Translations under genes and position numbers: made by a program
Assembly: GCF_040581485.1 (NCBI RefSeq)
Contig: NC_090129.1
Location: 25,550,764 to 25,614,763 of the forward strand
Source: Linepithema humile
Taxonomy: Eukaryota > Arthropoda > Insecta > Hymenoptera > Formicidae
Direction of reading: 5' to 3'
Length of the DNA: 64,000 nt
The notes under the pieces: model-generated
Told to the model about the DNA's origin: nothing
Database searches by the model: none
What the model saw: the letters and a program-made list of their open reading frames with translations, nothing else
Shown: one piece after another, positions 1 to 13,600 of the stretch
How the letters are laid out: every line of letters begins with the position of its first letter
How positions within the stretch are numbered: the first letter of the stretch is position 1

Positions 1-832
1 GGAAAAGTTTTACGGGTGGACATTCGTACGACTGCGAAACGAGGACAGACATACCTTTTACAGCTGAATTCTTTAAGTACACCGTGAATTATCCACGTTC
101 TCCCGCTTTCCGCGCCGCAATGCGCCCTTTTGCCGGCGACAACGTTAGGAATGTATAATTCCATCATACCTTCTGAACATTTGGCCGGATCGTTCGTAAG
201 CCGCCACCGTTTTATGTCACCAACAATGCTCATAACAATGTTTCATGAATGAATTTCTGTTGCGCGAGGTGTAATGTTTGCTTGGAATTGTGTATCTAGT
301 AATGAATGAAATTCCCTCGAGTTTGGAAGTCTTTGAGATTTAGGAGATTATAGAATCTGTAGTTCTAGGAATTGTGCACTTCAGCAACTATGATGATATT
401 CGATTTGTATCCGCACAAAACAGGGACTATGATATTTTTATATTTAAAAATTTCCATATATTTTACCATTTTTGGATCTACAGAGATTTTTCCAGATTTA
501 TTTCAAGTGTTATAATTCACATTTAACGTTTTGTAATAAAATTTGGAAAATTTTCGCATTCCAAAATTAGCAAATTTGATATTCTTGAATATTTTTTATA
601 ATAGAATTTGCAAATAACATAAAAACGCTTTGCTTTTCAATACGGTTAAATATTAAATTTCGGTTTTTGTTGAAATTCCTGTTTTTTTATTTTTTAGGAA
701 AGAAGATACTTTGCAACTAAAATAAATAATATGACATATATATTTTAATACAGTTATACTAATTTTTATACAAAATTGTGTATATCACGGAACAGTTGTT
801 TTAAACAGTATTTTTTTTTTTGCTTGTTTCAG
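1..832 (+). other. Shal: Shal intron, 3' part (gene continues upstream)
   Basis: This is intronic sequence ending in a long T tract and TTTCAG, directly before the pore/S6 exon. The first 200 bases are CpG-rich and the rest is AT-rich. No coding segment was recognised. The exon that must supply the first two bases of the split glycine codon lies outside the window. Confidence 0.85.
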
Positions 833-995
833 CTACGGTGACATGGTTCCGAAAACGATTGCGGGAAAAATCGTGGGGGGTGTATGCTCCCTGAGCGGTG
901 TCCTAGTGATCGCTTTACCGGTACCTGTTATCGTCAGTAACTTCAGCAGAATATATCATCAAAATCAACGTGCTGACAAACGGAAGGCACAGAGG
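833..995 (+). CDS. Shal: Shal (Kv4) potassium channel, internal exon: selectivity filter to S6
   Basis: This exon encodes the end of the pore loop, S6 and the start of the cytoplasmic tail of a Kv4 A-type potassium channel, a plasma-membrane tetramer that carries fast transient outward current in neurons and muscle. The first base completes a split codon, read as the first Gly of the GYGD filter. It is followed by YGDMVPKT, a hydrophobic S6 with the Kv hinge ALPVPVIV, then NFSRIYHQNQRADKRKAQR, which is typical of Shal rather than Shaker, Shab or Shaw. The acceptor is a run of T then TTTCAG; the donor is AGG|GTGAGT. The length is 163 bp: one base plus 54 codons, leaving phase 0. T1 and S1-S5 are upstream of the window. 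Family assignment is by recognition of conserved residues. Confidence 0.97.
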
Positions 996-2884
996 GTGAG
1001 TGAACTTTAAACATTTTTCAATTACTGTACAGACATCTTTATCTGTACATCTGTATTTTAAATCGTGATTTTTGATCACGATATATATTGTCTTTTATTG
1101 TATATATTTTAGTCACACATGGTATGTTGAATTATTTGAATTAAACAGAGCTCAATGTATATATATATTCTGACATAGTCAATATTGTTATAACAAATCT
1201 ATTATCTCCGTTAAAACAGTTATTTAGAGAACAAACTATAAGATAGGAAATAATACGCTAGACCGGTTTTAGCAGCTATAAATTCGAATTACCGTGATGG
1301 ATAAAGTTACCATCCATGATGAACGAAGTAACTTGTTATCGAAAGTTTGACTTTTAATAGTACTCACGCTTCAAACTTTATATATAGAAATGATTTATAT
1401 ATAATTTCGATCATATCTGGATCTCTAGTAGCGTCAGTAGAAAGTCTAAAGATATTCACGTAAAATTTCAGAATCTCGTAGATTGATATCTATTTTGTTT
1501 TAGAAGCTGCCTCTCAAAATTTATTAATGCATCTACATGAAATATCACCTATATGTGTGAAATATTTCAAAATTGGGGCGAAACATGTATAATACATCAC
1601 GAACGTACATACATTAGTCTTTATAAAATTTGGGAACAAAATCTTTTGACGAATTGAACTTCAGAGAATATCAATAGTAGAACATTATTCAGTCTTTAAT
1701 TTAAAAAAGTTAATTTTGAAATTTAATTACGCGGAGAAAATTTTATGTACTTTTCAAAAATTATAAAGAATTATAACTGAAAGAAAAATTAATTTCAAAT
1801 TTTATACGAAATAAAGTTACATTTGTATTTTCTACAAATTCTGGAATATGTCGCATATAAGAAATTATTTGCTATGTATAAAAGAAATCAATGACATGAA
1901 ACCAATTTTCTATACTGCAATAATTTAACTTGTTTTTCAAATTAAGTTGTTAAATTTTACAGTATCTTGATGTACAATACTTGCGCATATAATTTTATGT
2001 GCGATATCCCTTGAAATATTATCGCTTCTTTTTCACATGTACGACGTGCGTCTACAAATAGCCGCGTCACTATTCGCACCATCGAGTATGCACTTTATTC
2101 TGGTACAATGAATATCGATATACTTCTGGGTGCTGTCTTCGGACTAGAAAACTCGGTTGGCTAGCTCAAGGCCTCTTCGCGAACATGGCAGAACATAGGT
2201 TTTCCACCGTATTTTGTTGCGTCGCGTGACTCTCTCTATTTCTGCTTCTATAATAAGAATCACGCGCTCTATAAATAAAAAATACTTTCTATTGTGAGGC
2301 GCGTCGAAATAACGTTGGTACGCGATATATTATTTGCATGGATACGCAACTTTTGATCCGTCTATTTATTATTGTTGAAAAATTTATATTCCTTATTAAT
2401 ATTAATGAGAAGATTACGTGTAATTTTATTATCAATATTATCGTAACAAAATTGTTATATTGAAATCTTTACGTAAATCAAAGACAAAAGAAGCGATGCT
2501 AGATATATCAGCTGTAAGAATTTGCAATTCAATGCGAGTTGATTTTTGTACAACAATATTGAAAATGACTAGCGGTGAACGGAGCGTATAAATTTTACGG
2601 TCGACATTCTCGAAGGTAAGGAATTCTCTTGCTACCGTTTTCGTATCCCCCCAATATCGACATTTCGAAGATATTTCTTCCATTATGGGGAGGAAGTAGT
2701 GGTCCCAATCGGGTCGCAGTCGATGACACGTTAGCTCGTTTCGCGTTGTCGTTCTCAGAAGTCGGACGATTTATTCTCACCCACATGTAGTCTGTAACTT
2801 CGTCCCCGTGGCACAATTGCGACCATTTAACCGAGCACAAACTGATGTCATAGGAGGAAAAAAAAAATGAAAAAACTGGAAAGC

Positions 2885-2906
2885 TCTCTCTTTCTCTCTC
2901 TCTCTT
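2885..2906. repeat. CT dinucleotide-rich microsatellite
   Basis: A short CT-rich run with one TTT interruption lies in the first Shal intron. No function is evident. Confidence 0.8.
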
Positions 2907-5075
2907 ACTGAAAAGAAAATAAATTCCTCTCACTTACAATTAGAGAATTTTTTTAATTCTTTGCTGTGGCAATTATTCTCGCAAGTTAAAAGTTGAAAAA
3001 GAATTAAATTAAGCTTTCTTGATTAAAATGAAACAATTTATTATCTTTGCGGAAAATATGCAAAAAATTAACCAAGTTTTTTAAATAAATAAGAAATTTT
3101 ATCCAGACGTTTAAACGACAAAGTTTTAAATATCATACTTTTTTTAGTGAAGTTGCATCTATGAAAAGAATTTTGCAAAAAAAAAATAAAGAAATAATGA
3201 CTATTATTTTAATTATTCAGTATATTTTTTTATAATTGTCAAGCATTTTTTTAAGAGCTTTAAACTTCTTAGAAGTTTCTTTTTAATACCACGACCAAAC
3301 AAGAACGGTCATTCTCACTCACTTGGCTTGCTCTCGTGACACGATTACCATTTTTAGCATCGACATTTCGACGGTGCATTGATCGATCCCTAAAAAGAAT
3401 TCCGACCGAATTCGCTTCGTTTCGAAAGGTAGGAAGAGAGAAAAAAAAAAAACTAAAATCATCGCCTCGAATATCTTCCCGCGAGACGTCGCGTCTACCT
3501 CTCGCACGATCCTTTCATGCGGAATATCATCTGTTGTGCGATATTTTTACGGGAATGCTCACAGGCGAATGTGTGAGCGAGATTTATTCCGAAAGGCGGG
3601 AGCGATCATTTAAATCTTCGCTGCGCGAACGGACGATTTATTTCCGCACGTGTACACTTATGCGTCTACTTTGCTTGTGCCGACACACTTGTGACGATTT
3701 AAGCAGACATCGACAACTCGCGCGAATCGATCTCGCAGAGAAGAGAGGTGGAGTCACGGAGGCGAAGGAGGAAGTTAGCAGCACTCCCTTAAATCTTTCT
3801 TGTATGCCCGATTTCGCGAAAAATGCATCATGTTGCAAATAAAAAGGATTTACGTCCGAGTTATAAATCGAACGATATAATTTACTCTGACTTGCGAAGT
3901 TGTACCGTCGAGCGAGATTTTTTGGGGAAGCAATTTCCTGGGAATTAAAAAATGGACTCCCGACCCAGAGCGTAAAAAACTTGGAAGATTGACGCATATT
4001 TCATACTACTTATTATGCAGGCATTTTATTGCTTTGTTAGTATTTCAATTTAATTAATATTATTTATTAGCCTGCTCTTTATCATGAAAATTTAGTTTAG
4101 TTAATATATGCGTCTTGAGTATTTTTAATTTTATGAAGAACATATATTTTTTTAAAAGTAATGCTGCATTAATTTAATTTTTGTTTATCCATGAAAATTA
4201 TAGGCAGAGAAACGTATTGTTTTAATAGAATTTTTGTTGAATAAATTGTTATAAATTAAAATTATGTTATAAATAAAACAATAAATACAACAATCGCATT
4301 AGTTTATCATCCAGCATTATGCAGGATTCGTATTTCGGATTTAACGTATTTATTGTAATGGTAATAGTTTTTTTTCTTTCTTTTCTTAATTTCAATCCAT
4401 TTTCTCTGATTTTTCGAATTGCTTCATGCGGAATTGTGAAGTCTCGGATCGCTTGGTCTCACGAAGGTCGGCTCGCCGATGCCGCGCAGATCTGCATTGC
4501 AGATGTAGCCGCATCTACATATGCATGGACACGTTTGTTCTGATTCTCGTTCTCGGACAGCGACGGATTTTTCGTCAGCCGGCTTCTTTTCTATGCTGCA
4601 TCGATGTCTGAAACTTTTGCGCTGAGTTCTCCTGACGCTTTCCGGACGACGACGTCGCGCGACGTATCTTCTACATTACAGTTGAATTCCAAGCATTGTA
4701 TAAAATACTCTGCTGTTATAACATTTTGAAAATAGAATTTTTGTAGAATTTAATTTCTACTATTAATTTTGAAGAAAAATCTTTGTAGGTTTAAGCTTTT
4801 GAAACAGATCGCATAAGCAATATATTCCAAAATTAATTAAGTCCACGATTGCGGACCTCTCTGGTCGTCCTTTGAGATCAAAGGAATAATCAAGATATAA
4901 AGGAAGGATAACTATCTCTGGCACCATCCCACCCATTTCCATGATTCACGCTGATTCGAGGCGCTTCGCACAATCATTCATTACGTATTCCATATGCTGC
5001 GATTTCCTCCGCGATTCCTCATCACGTATGAAATAGCGGTAATGAACCGATGGCGGCAATTGGCAATATAATTAT

Positions 5076-5115
5076 ACTCGTAGATCTCTCTGAAAACTCG
5101 TAGATCTCTCTGAAT
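5076..5115. repeat. 20-bp tandem duplication, two copies
   Basis: Two adjacent 20-bp units beginning ACTCGTAGATCTCTCTGAA differ only in the last base. This is probably a recent local duplication within the intron. Confidence 0.85.
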
Positions 5116-8100
5116 CTTGCCGAAGCAATCTGAAAATTTGGGAAAGATAAAGTACAGTTATTTCGCGCGAATAATTGCAGGTCTCAAGTGATATATTATA
5201 TCGCGCAAATTATACATTATATGTTACAATACATATTAAAAAATATAGGTATATACAATATATTATACAAAAGTCTAATTTTTAATAAGTACGAATTTTG
5301 CATGTCAAAGAATTGTATTGCACTTTGTACAAGTTTTGTCGTCAAAACAAAAGGAGATGGCTTTTTCTCGAGCCACGTCACTGTCGCAGGGTTAATATAA
5401 AGTTATTCACGGCTGCTATCGCCTTCGCATATTACACGGCTAGCGATCGAACATGGACTACCATAATGGCTATGTGATTTACGGGCGCCATGGCCGTCAT
5501 CGATATACCTACATTGTTAGTAAACGCCACTGTGAACTTTGCATCTGCATTTAATGTCACGTCCGGCGTTAACGGGCAAACAGGGGGCTCGGATCGATTT
5601 TCCGTCCTGACCGTTGCGCAAACAGCGACACGAATCTCCGTTTAACGTCGGTTACCTTACCGTCCGTCGCATCAATTCTCCTTGCTGTATTTGCGCGGAC
5701 AGTATGCGCTATATCGCGCGATAATAACAGCATTATTTTTCGACGAGTCACGATTAAGGCGGGGGCGGTCTCTCTTCGTCTCTTTCAACTGGGCGAAAGT
5801 TTTTAAATTTACGAGTTGCAAAGTCGCTCGCCAGAGGATTTATTTTGACGATTAAGTGCTTTACAGTTATAGCAAGTATATGTGTTGAAATTTTTCGGTC
5901 GGGCAGCTAAGCGAATCGATGACGGCGCACATAAACGTTATAAATCATCGGTATCTTAGGTACAGTTTTTCTGGAGCTATAAAGTACAGATGATTTTCTT
6001 TCCTTGAAACTGCAGGTCAGTTTTTCTTGTACGTTACTATATATATATATGTATATATTTGTTGGATTTTGTTTTAAAATATTTGCAGTTTGACATATTT
6101 GTCTAATTTATTAAATTTATTTTATTTGTAATATTTGTCAAATATTCGGTTGTTACGCATATAAAAAATGGCTGTCAACGAGTTCTTATAAATATAGAAA
6201 TATTTCACAATGTATGAATTCGTCAAATCGACTATGCTATGTGTAAAATTTAATTCAAGTTAATTAAACTAGGGTTTTATTAAATTGCATAATTTATTGA
6301 ATTTACTAATCACTGATGCATTGGATTTGTCAAAATTCAATGATGACATTTATCGAATTTAATAATCGTCTATTATGAAATTGTTAAAGAAAAATTTAGC
6401 AGATTGATCTAAATATGTTGTAAGATATTTTATGATTGAATATAACTCTTTGCACTCCAAGAGTTGCAGTACATATTATGTATCTCGCCGTAGCGGCGCC
6501 AGTTGAATGCATAGAATACAATTCTTCAAGTCAGAAGTGTGAATATTATCACTTTTTCTCGGTAAAAAGTTAATTTTTCAATTTTATATTAAATTTTGCA
6601 AATATTTGCCAGTAGATACAATTTCATTCGCAAAATGGATAAAATTATTAATTCAATATTTATATTGGAGCTATTAAATTTACGTTTATTAAAGTGAATA
6701 AATGTATATAGTTTATTATATGCAATATACGAAATGAATCAAGTTAAACAAAAAATATAAATTGAATAATATATATATGGAAAGGAAATCATCTTAAACA
6801 AAAATTATTTTTAATTACTAGTTATTTAGGGATTAAAATGTAACATGTAATGAAGTCGACCACAAGCTCGTTAGAAGTTAAGGTTTATTTTATTGCAAAA
6901 ACCTCGCGATGAAACAGCTTAGTTGTATAAATACACTTTCAAACAGTCGTTTACCTTCAACTTCAGTTAACTTTAGACGCATAAGATTGATTTCAACACC
7001 AGTTGCCTGAAGGAAAAACCGTGTGGAAACTTGCAAAGGCTATTTCAATTTTAATGCGCGTTTTTCAATGAATATCGCAAGTTAATAGGAATTTTGTCAA
7101 TTATAGTAATGCGAGTAATAAGCTGAAAGCTCTCTAAAACTGTCGAACAAGTTTTGACACATCTTATTTTGCAAGCTTACATGTAGGTACTCGATATAAA
7201 TATGTACATAAGTAAAAATCGAATTTCAGACTCGTTTGCTCTTCACAAATATTATTATTTTCGCTCTCTTTTTTTCCAAATTAACTTTATTATCTTATTT
7301 AGTCTACTGACAAATTTATTTTTTCTTTATTCTTAAAATTGTAACATAATTTTGAGTATGCTGATCTTTATTCTGTTTAATTAAACCTATCTTGTTTCGC
7401 AGTTTTATATATTATTTCGCTTTTCTAACCCACATATATTTCTCGTATTTGCATATCATCCCGTTTATCTTTCACGTACGCCAAATTTTCTTTTATCTTC
7501 CGCGTACGTAAATTGACATTGTGCAACGCGCGGGTTAATCGTTTGTTTGTAAGCGGTGTGGAGATAGCAAATATCTCTATTATCCCTCGTTAGATTTCTT
7601 TTTTTTCTCATCAAAGCGCTCTCATCGTCCACCGTTTTTTCGTCCCTAGAGGCAACGACTAAAGAAAACTGGAGAGAAGGAAAACGAGAACGTGAAGTGT
7701 CAGGGTTTGTGCTAAGGGTTTGTTCCGGAAATAGATGAGGGGGATGAAGCAGGCCCTGCGAAAATCTTGACGAAACGGAGTCGGCAAAACGAGAATCATT
7801 AGCGACGACACATCAATTTTTTAGACCGCGATTTAGTGCAAACCCAGGGACGCTCGGAAATAAAAATTCAAGACTACTGGAGATAAAAGCACTATTTTTC
7901 TCACGGTTAATATATTTTTATTACGCGTTTGTAAGTAGTTTGTTTACTCTGGAAAGTTTTTGATATTATTAACGGGTAATAACTTCAGAAAATCCTTTTT
8001 CGATATTCGCTTGAACGAAAACAATCTCAAATTTATTTTCTTTTGCCTACTCGCTTTGTTTTTATCAAAATAAGATGGAGATTTGAGTTTATTGATTACA

Positions 8101-9899
8101 GTTAACGGTGTATCGCATCTCAAATTTAATATCTTTGTACATTCGAAATCTTCATTGAATAAACGCGCAATTAGATTTGCATTATTCCCAAGACTCTATG
8201 TTAAAAATTTGCAAAAGTGTTCTTCAATTATTCAGCAATCTTGTGATTTTTCGCGTCTGAGTCGACTGCATCACAAGTTGATAAAAATAATCATCACAAT
8301 TCAATCGCACAAGTTTACGCAGGTTCAAAATACATTTCACTCGTCTTTTTGAATAAAGAGGAAGATTTTCTGACGAAATTTCTCTTGCGATACTTTTGAT
8401 TCATTCGCGACGCGCGGTCAAATTGTTGACGTCATTGGCCGGCTGTCGAAGTTTATTGCGCCGCTTCTTTTTCACTAAACAAACAGTCCCGCGCGGCTGC
8501 AGCAACGGCGATCAGCGGTTATTCTTAACACAAACAATCCCGAGCGGTTTGACTACGTGGGTGCATTAATCAAGATTGGCTTGTTGGATTATTCGCTATC
8601 GAGAAAAGCTGTGGGTTTATTGAAACTTTTTATTTCTTGATCAACATAAAAATTCTTTCCATCTTTGTTTATTAGAAAATAACTGAATCGATTGAAGCTA
8701 AAAATTTCTGTTTAACTAAAATTTATCATGAGTGTCGTAGCGAAACTAGGATTAAATACTAGTTTATTCATTATAAAAAAATTGCAAGTTTAGATCTTTC
8801 TTCTAAAGATTAGGATCAAGGAAACTTTTTAAAATTTTTAAAAAGTTTTTTTTAATAAAGATTGCATGTTTGATTGAAATTAAAATTAAACATTGTATTT
8901 ATTATTTAAAACGTAGAGAAAGCATAGAGAAAGTTAAATTAAGATATATTTCAATTTTTTAAATTTTATATTGCGATAAAATCAAAACTGAATGTAAAAT
9001 TTTTTTTGCATAAATAATGAAAACATGTAAAGAAAAGATAGCTTAAAGAGTAATTAATTTTATATCAACCAAATGTTGTATTAGGAAAAAAATTAAACAT
9101 AGAATATATAATTTAAGATATCTTAAAGTTATATTAAGTTTATACCATTAAAAAGACAATTTTCTTTAAATTAACTTAACTTTAAATTAACTGAATTAAA
9201 CTTTGAAAAATAAAAAGAAAAAGAAATAGAATCGTGTTTTTTTTCAACTTTTTTTCTTGTTTCTTTATGTTTCTGATGAATCATCTCATCGATATTAATT
9301 TGCGAACGTCAATTAGTTTGAATTGCTACGTTTTATTAAAGATGTTTTATGCATGCTAGCCAAGACTAGAGATTACCGAGCATTAATTACGTCCTTGAAA
9401 AATCCGATATTAATTTTTTGCAAATGAGTGGTGCTGAGAATAGTCACGACGATGTGACGTACTGGTTCTTGCAAAAATGACCAGACAGGGGCAAAGCCGC
9501 GGCGGATCGATAGGGATAGAAATAGGGCGATCGTCAAATCAAACATTATTACTGCAATTTTCGTGCGAGGAGCGGAAGTTGATTACATTAAAGTCACATT
9601 CGTTCAAGTTCGCTCACTTATCGCCGATGAAAATGTACGAAGGAGCGCTTCTTGGTAGCACGTGATTCAACGGGTAATCTCTATTAACGCGCCTACGCGC
9701 AGCCCGCTCGAACGTGTGGGCGTTTTAGCACGCGTTAAGAACGATGATACGCGGATCCCAGAATAAAATTGCCGCTTTGATTTTCCAACCCCTCAACGAT
9801 TGCGTGCGTGTGCGGAATACGCTGATATGAAGTTCGGAAAAAAAGACGTTTGCTTCTTAATAAAATGGACTTGTTTGAAATATAATTTCGTGTAATATA

Positions 9900-10043
9900 C
9901 GAGCCGCTCAGAAGCCAAATTGATTGACCACTTTTTGCAATTTTTCCAATTTTAGTAACAAAGCACTTGATTGGTGCTTAACTTTTCATAAATAAAAAAA
10001 ATTCATGAAGTTCTGTTAATTAGTTTGGCTTTTGAGCAGCTCA
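9900..10043. mobile_element. MITE-like inverted-repeat element with TA flanks
   Basis: The 144-bp segment has terminal inverted repeats of about 26 bp. The left arm starts CGAGCCGCTCAGAAGCC and the reverse complement of the right arm reads TGAGCTGCTCAAAAGCC. About 21 of 26 positions match, and every mismatch is a C/T or A/G transition. TA lies immediately outside each end, consistent with a TA target-site duplication as in Tc1/mariner-type MITEs, although a dinucleotide in AT-rich DNA is weak evidence. The interior has no coding capacity. The superfamily is inferred only from size and flanks. Confidence 0.6.
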
Positions 10044-10461
10044 TATAGTTGTATTTTACTGATGAAAGCTGCAAAACAGTTTGATAATGTCAACGGTTTA
10101 AAATACTATTCACTATTTGCTCTCAAAATTCTTTGCAGCTCGTTTATTTTGCAGTCGAGACATTTGAGTAAACTTTTTATTAATGTTTGATTAAACAATT
10201 TATTTTGTGGATATTATTATAATATATTTTTTAATTAAAATTAAAATTAAAATGTGGAAATGGGAATATCGAGCCCAAGCCAGATATAATTGCCGTCGAA
10301 AGTCCTCTTTATTGAGAGTCTCTAACTTCAAACGGTCTCTTTCGGTCAACAATTTGACCCTCTTTAGTGAAAAGTCCATGAAATTCGCGTAATTGAGGTC
10401 AATACTAAAAATATTAACTGTTCAAAATCTATGTTTAAACAATGAAAACTTTCTTTAACAG

Positions 10462-10655
10462 ACTTACCTTTGAGATTGTAAGGTGTTATCGTTTAGAAAG
10501 ACAGCGGATTATTGTGAGAAACAATATTCAAGTGAACTGTAAGTGGGAAAGCGGACTATTCCTTTCCGTTCCTCCTTTACAGTTTACTTGAATATTGGTT
10601 CTCAATAGTCCGCTGTCTTTCTAAACGATAACACCTTACAATCTCAAAGGTAAGT
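10462..10655. repeat. long near-perfect foldback (inverted repeat, about 80-bp arms)
   Basis: The left arm (about 10462-10542) and right arm (about 10577-10655) are reverse complements. The only differences seen are three substitutions and one 2-bp indel. They enclose a loop of about 34 bases. The transcript of either strand would fold into a very long hairpin. The right arm ends in a strong 5' splice-site match (CAAAG|GTAAGTAT), and TTTCTTTAACAG sits just before the left arm, so the palindrome nearly coincides with a potential 188-bp exon (10462-10649). No target-site duplication is clear. It could be a foldback transposon relic, a hairpin-RNA locus or an inverted duplication of an exon end. 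Confidence 0.8.
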
Positions 10656-13600
10656 ATACCTTTTTACTTTTTTAAATTTAGTTTCATTTTTACGTAAAAA
10701 GAATGGCTTAATCGATTTTGTGCAGTCGTTTAATTTATGATTTTATTTTGAATGCTTATGTGTGACAATTACGAGCACATTCGATTTTTATAACGGAACT
10801 TACGGTAATAGCAGCTATTTGATCACTCGCGTAGATAAAACTCGCCGCAAGTTTCATATCGACACATTTGAACGCGCGATGTATCGTGCAATAATACGAG
10901 TAGTGAGAAAATGGCAAATGAAACGAATAAATATGAGTGAGTTTGAGTGAATTTGATTTTATGATATTACATATATATTAAATATACATACATATATAAT
11001 TTTCCAGCAAACTGCATAAATTATTGCGGTTGAATAATTAACGAGACGTCTTCGTGGCAAATGCATAATGAGTTGCAAAGCGTGTTGATAAATTTTACCT
11101 TGAAATTTCATACGTTTATCACACATACATTGATGTTGTGGTGTTCCTGAAGATGCAACAATTGTTACTTTAACATTTTTATGTACTATATTATACTCGC
11201 AACGCTAAGTGAGCAACGTTATTTCGGAATAATTACCCCGCGTTTAAGAACGGGAAGCTCCGCCAAAAAGCGCGGCGACACGTTTATGCAATACTTCTCA
11301 CTATATGTCCAATAATGCAAATGCACCGATTAGTTATTCGCCGTGCGGGTTAATTATAAGCGGCGGGCCAAAACGAAGAGCTCGACAAGAAATTTGGGGC
11401 GGTGCTTCCAGTCGGCAGTGTGAATTATCGTGGAGCTTCCGCGTTGTCGCAGCTTTAATTAATTACCAATGTTATGTACGTAGGCGGTAATTAGAAACGC
11501 ACTGCCGCGGATATTAACGCAAATGGGAATCATCAATAACTGGGCCGACGAACGGATGTGCGCGAGACGCGATGTAAATAACTAGCCTTAATTTTTTGGT
11601 ACGGACGTACGGAAAGTTACGATAAATAGATACTTGGCTCAAAGTGGACGGAGTATCTTTAATGAATCGTGGTGAATGAAGCCAGGATTATATTAGGTCA
11701 AGATTTCGACATTAAAGGGAGCGGTACATTTTTTTAATGCATTCTATTTTGTTAATAATTTTTAATTTAAATAATTTAAAATTATAAATTGATATAAAAT
11801 TTATACTTTTCAAATTTGTGTTTTTTAAATTAAACTACAAACTAAATTTACATTGAAACTGCAAAGATGCAAAGCTAAGTAATAGTTTTTGACAATAAAT
11901 ATATTTTTAGATAAAAAAATGATATGGTCTTTTGCGAATTACTGTTATATTTGCTGAATATCTAATCAAGACTATTGTAGATGTTGTATTTGCGATTTTA
12001 TCTGAATCATTTTGAATCATTTATCTAATGTGTTCTCTAATACGATTTGCACGATTTGTAGTATATTTAATATTTCAAAGGTATTCGTTCATTTAAATCG
12101 TTAATGGATGGAATATCAAAGGAAGGATTCAGCAAATGTAGTTTCCAATCTCCAACGTGCTTTACTATACAATTGTCGCAACGATTAATTAATAGTGGTA
12201 TAATTTGTGTGTCTATTTGAATATCACGTTTAATACATGCGTATCATGTGACGTCAAAATTTGAATCAATAACTCAGAGATATAAAATTTATAAAAGTAG
12301 TCAAAGTGTCAATCTCTATATATTAAAAACTATTACAATGTATCTTTTTCGTAAATTATTGTATAACTTCTTTGTAATATATCTTGTAGAATATCTTATA
12401 ATTATCTAATTATTAATAGTTATAATAATGCCATTTCAATAGATCAATTGCAGTTATTATAGTGATAATTTTTTCACATTAATAGCCGTTATGATTCGAA
12501 ATTAATCACAGCGGCCGGATTGACTGATAAATTATCGAGTGCAGCATGTAGTGAATGATCAGACAGTCAGCGCAGCTATGCAACATTAATTGATAACGCG
12601 TAATTAGTGTGTGCTTTCACACGAAATCGCTTCGATCGAATGTTCCGATCGAGTTTGAGCAATATTAGTCGATGGTGGGCGTGACTGGTCTGCGGCACAG
12701 TTGAGTACAATTCTTTTACTTTCTTGCGTCGACGATATTCGCGGTTTCTGCCAATGGCGAAATTACGGCTGCATTCGATATTTTCGAAGATAATACCGAA
12801 ATGCGGTTCCAGCATAGTGTCGATGTTTTTATTTCCTAACGATGGACATTTCCTCTGGAAACGAGACAATACTTGTGAGAAATATTCTTGGCGCGTGCTA
12901 TCATGAGAAAATTTCATGGGAATTTTATGCTACATTGGAATAGAAATTGCAAAAGCAGTGAGTAACATGACACTTTTCGGTTTTTCTTTTCTTTTAAATC
13001 GAAGTAATATATGAGGCGGCGTAACATAATAGTATTCCTCTACCTCATTAATCTTATGTTTTTGCCTTCGTGTGTCTTGGAATAAAATTTATATTTCCCA
13101 TTACATAATATAGTATAATGAAGCATTTTATCTTAGCATAACTGTATCGTAACTTTTTTAATATTTATTTTTGCTTAAAATATTTCATATTTCTCTTTTT
13201 TTTTAGAAATCCATTTAACTCTGTTAATTATTCTAAATTATTATATAATTCTATATAAAATCGTAAAACTGCAATAAGTATAAATTGAAAAACAGGAATT
13301 GAATTACGTATTTTTAGTAAAATGGATTTTATAAAGTTTTCACAATAAGCTTTAATATTCACGTTTTTCTATATAAATATTTATGCACTTATTAATTGAT
13401 AATTTTGTTGTAAAAAAGCTTTTATCAAAATTTAATGTTTATTATTATAAGCAAGAAACATTTGTTTTTAGAAACTGTCCTCGTTTGTGTCTCTAAAAGA
13501 AATTGTGTCGACTTTGTCCGTTTCGTTTATAGACATCGTTGACATAAATTCCGCCGGTTACTGGCACTTTAACGAAAATTTTCGAATTTGGTTGGGTAAT

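Larger units (their letters stand above)
996..5800 (+). other. Shal: Shal intron A, first part
   Basis: AT-rich intron with CpG-rich patches near 2040-2250, 3330-3990 and 5400-5780. The 3336-3842 patch is open for 168 codons, but the protein is basic, low in complexity and unrecognised. A short CT run lies at 2885-2906. No exon was recognised. Confidence 0.75.
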
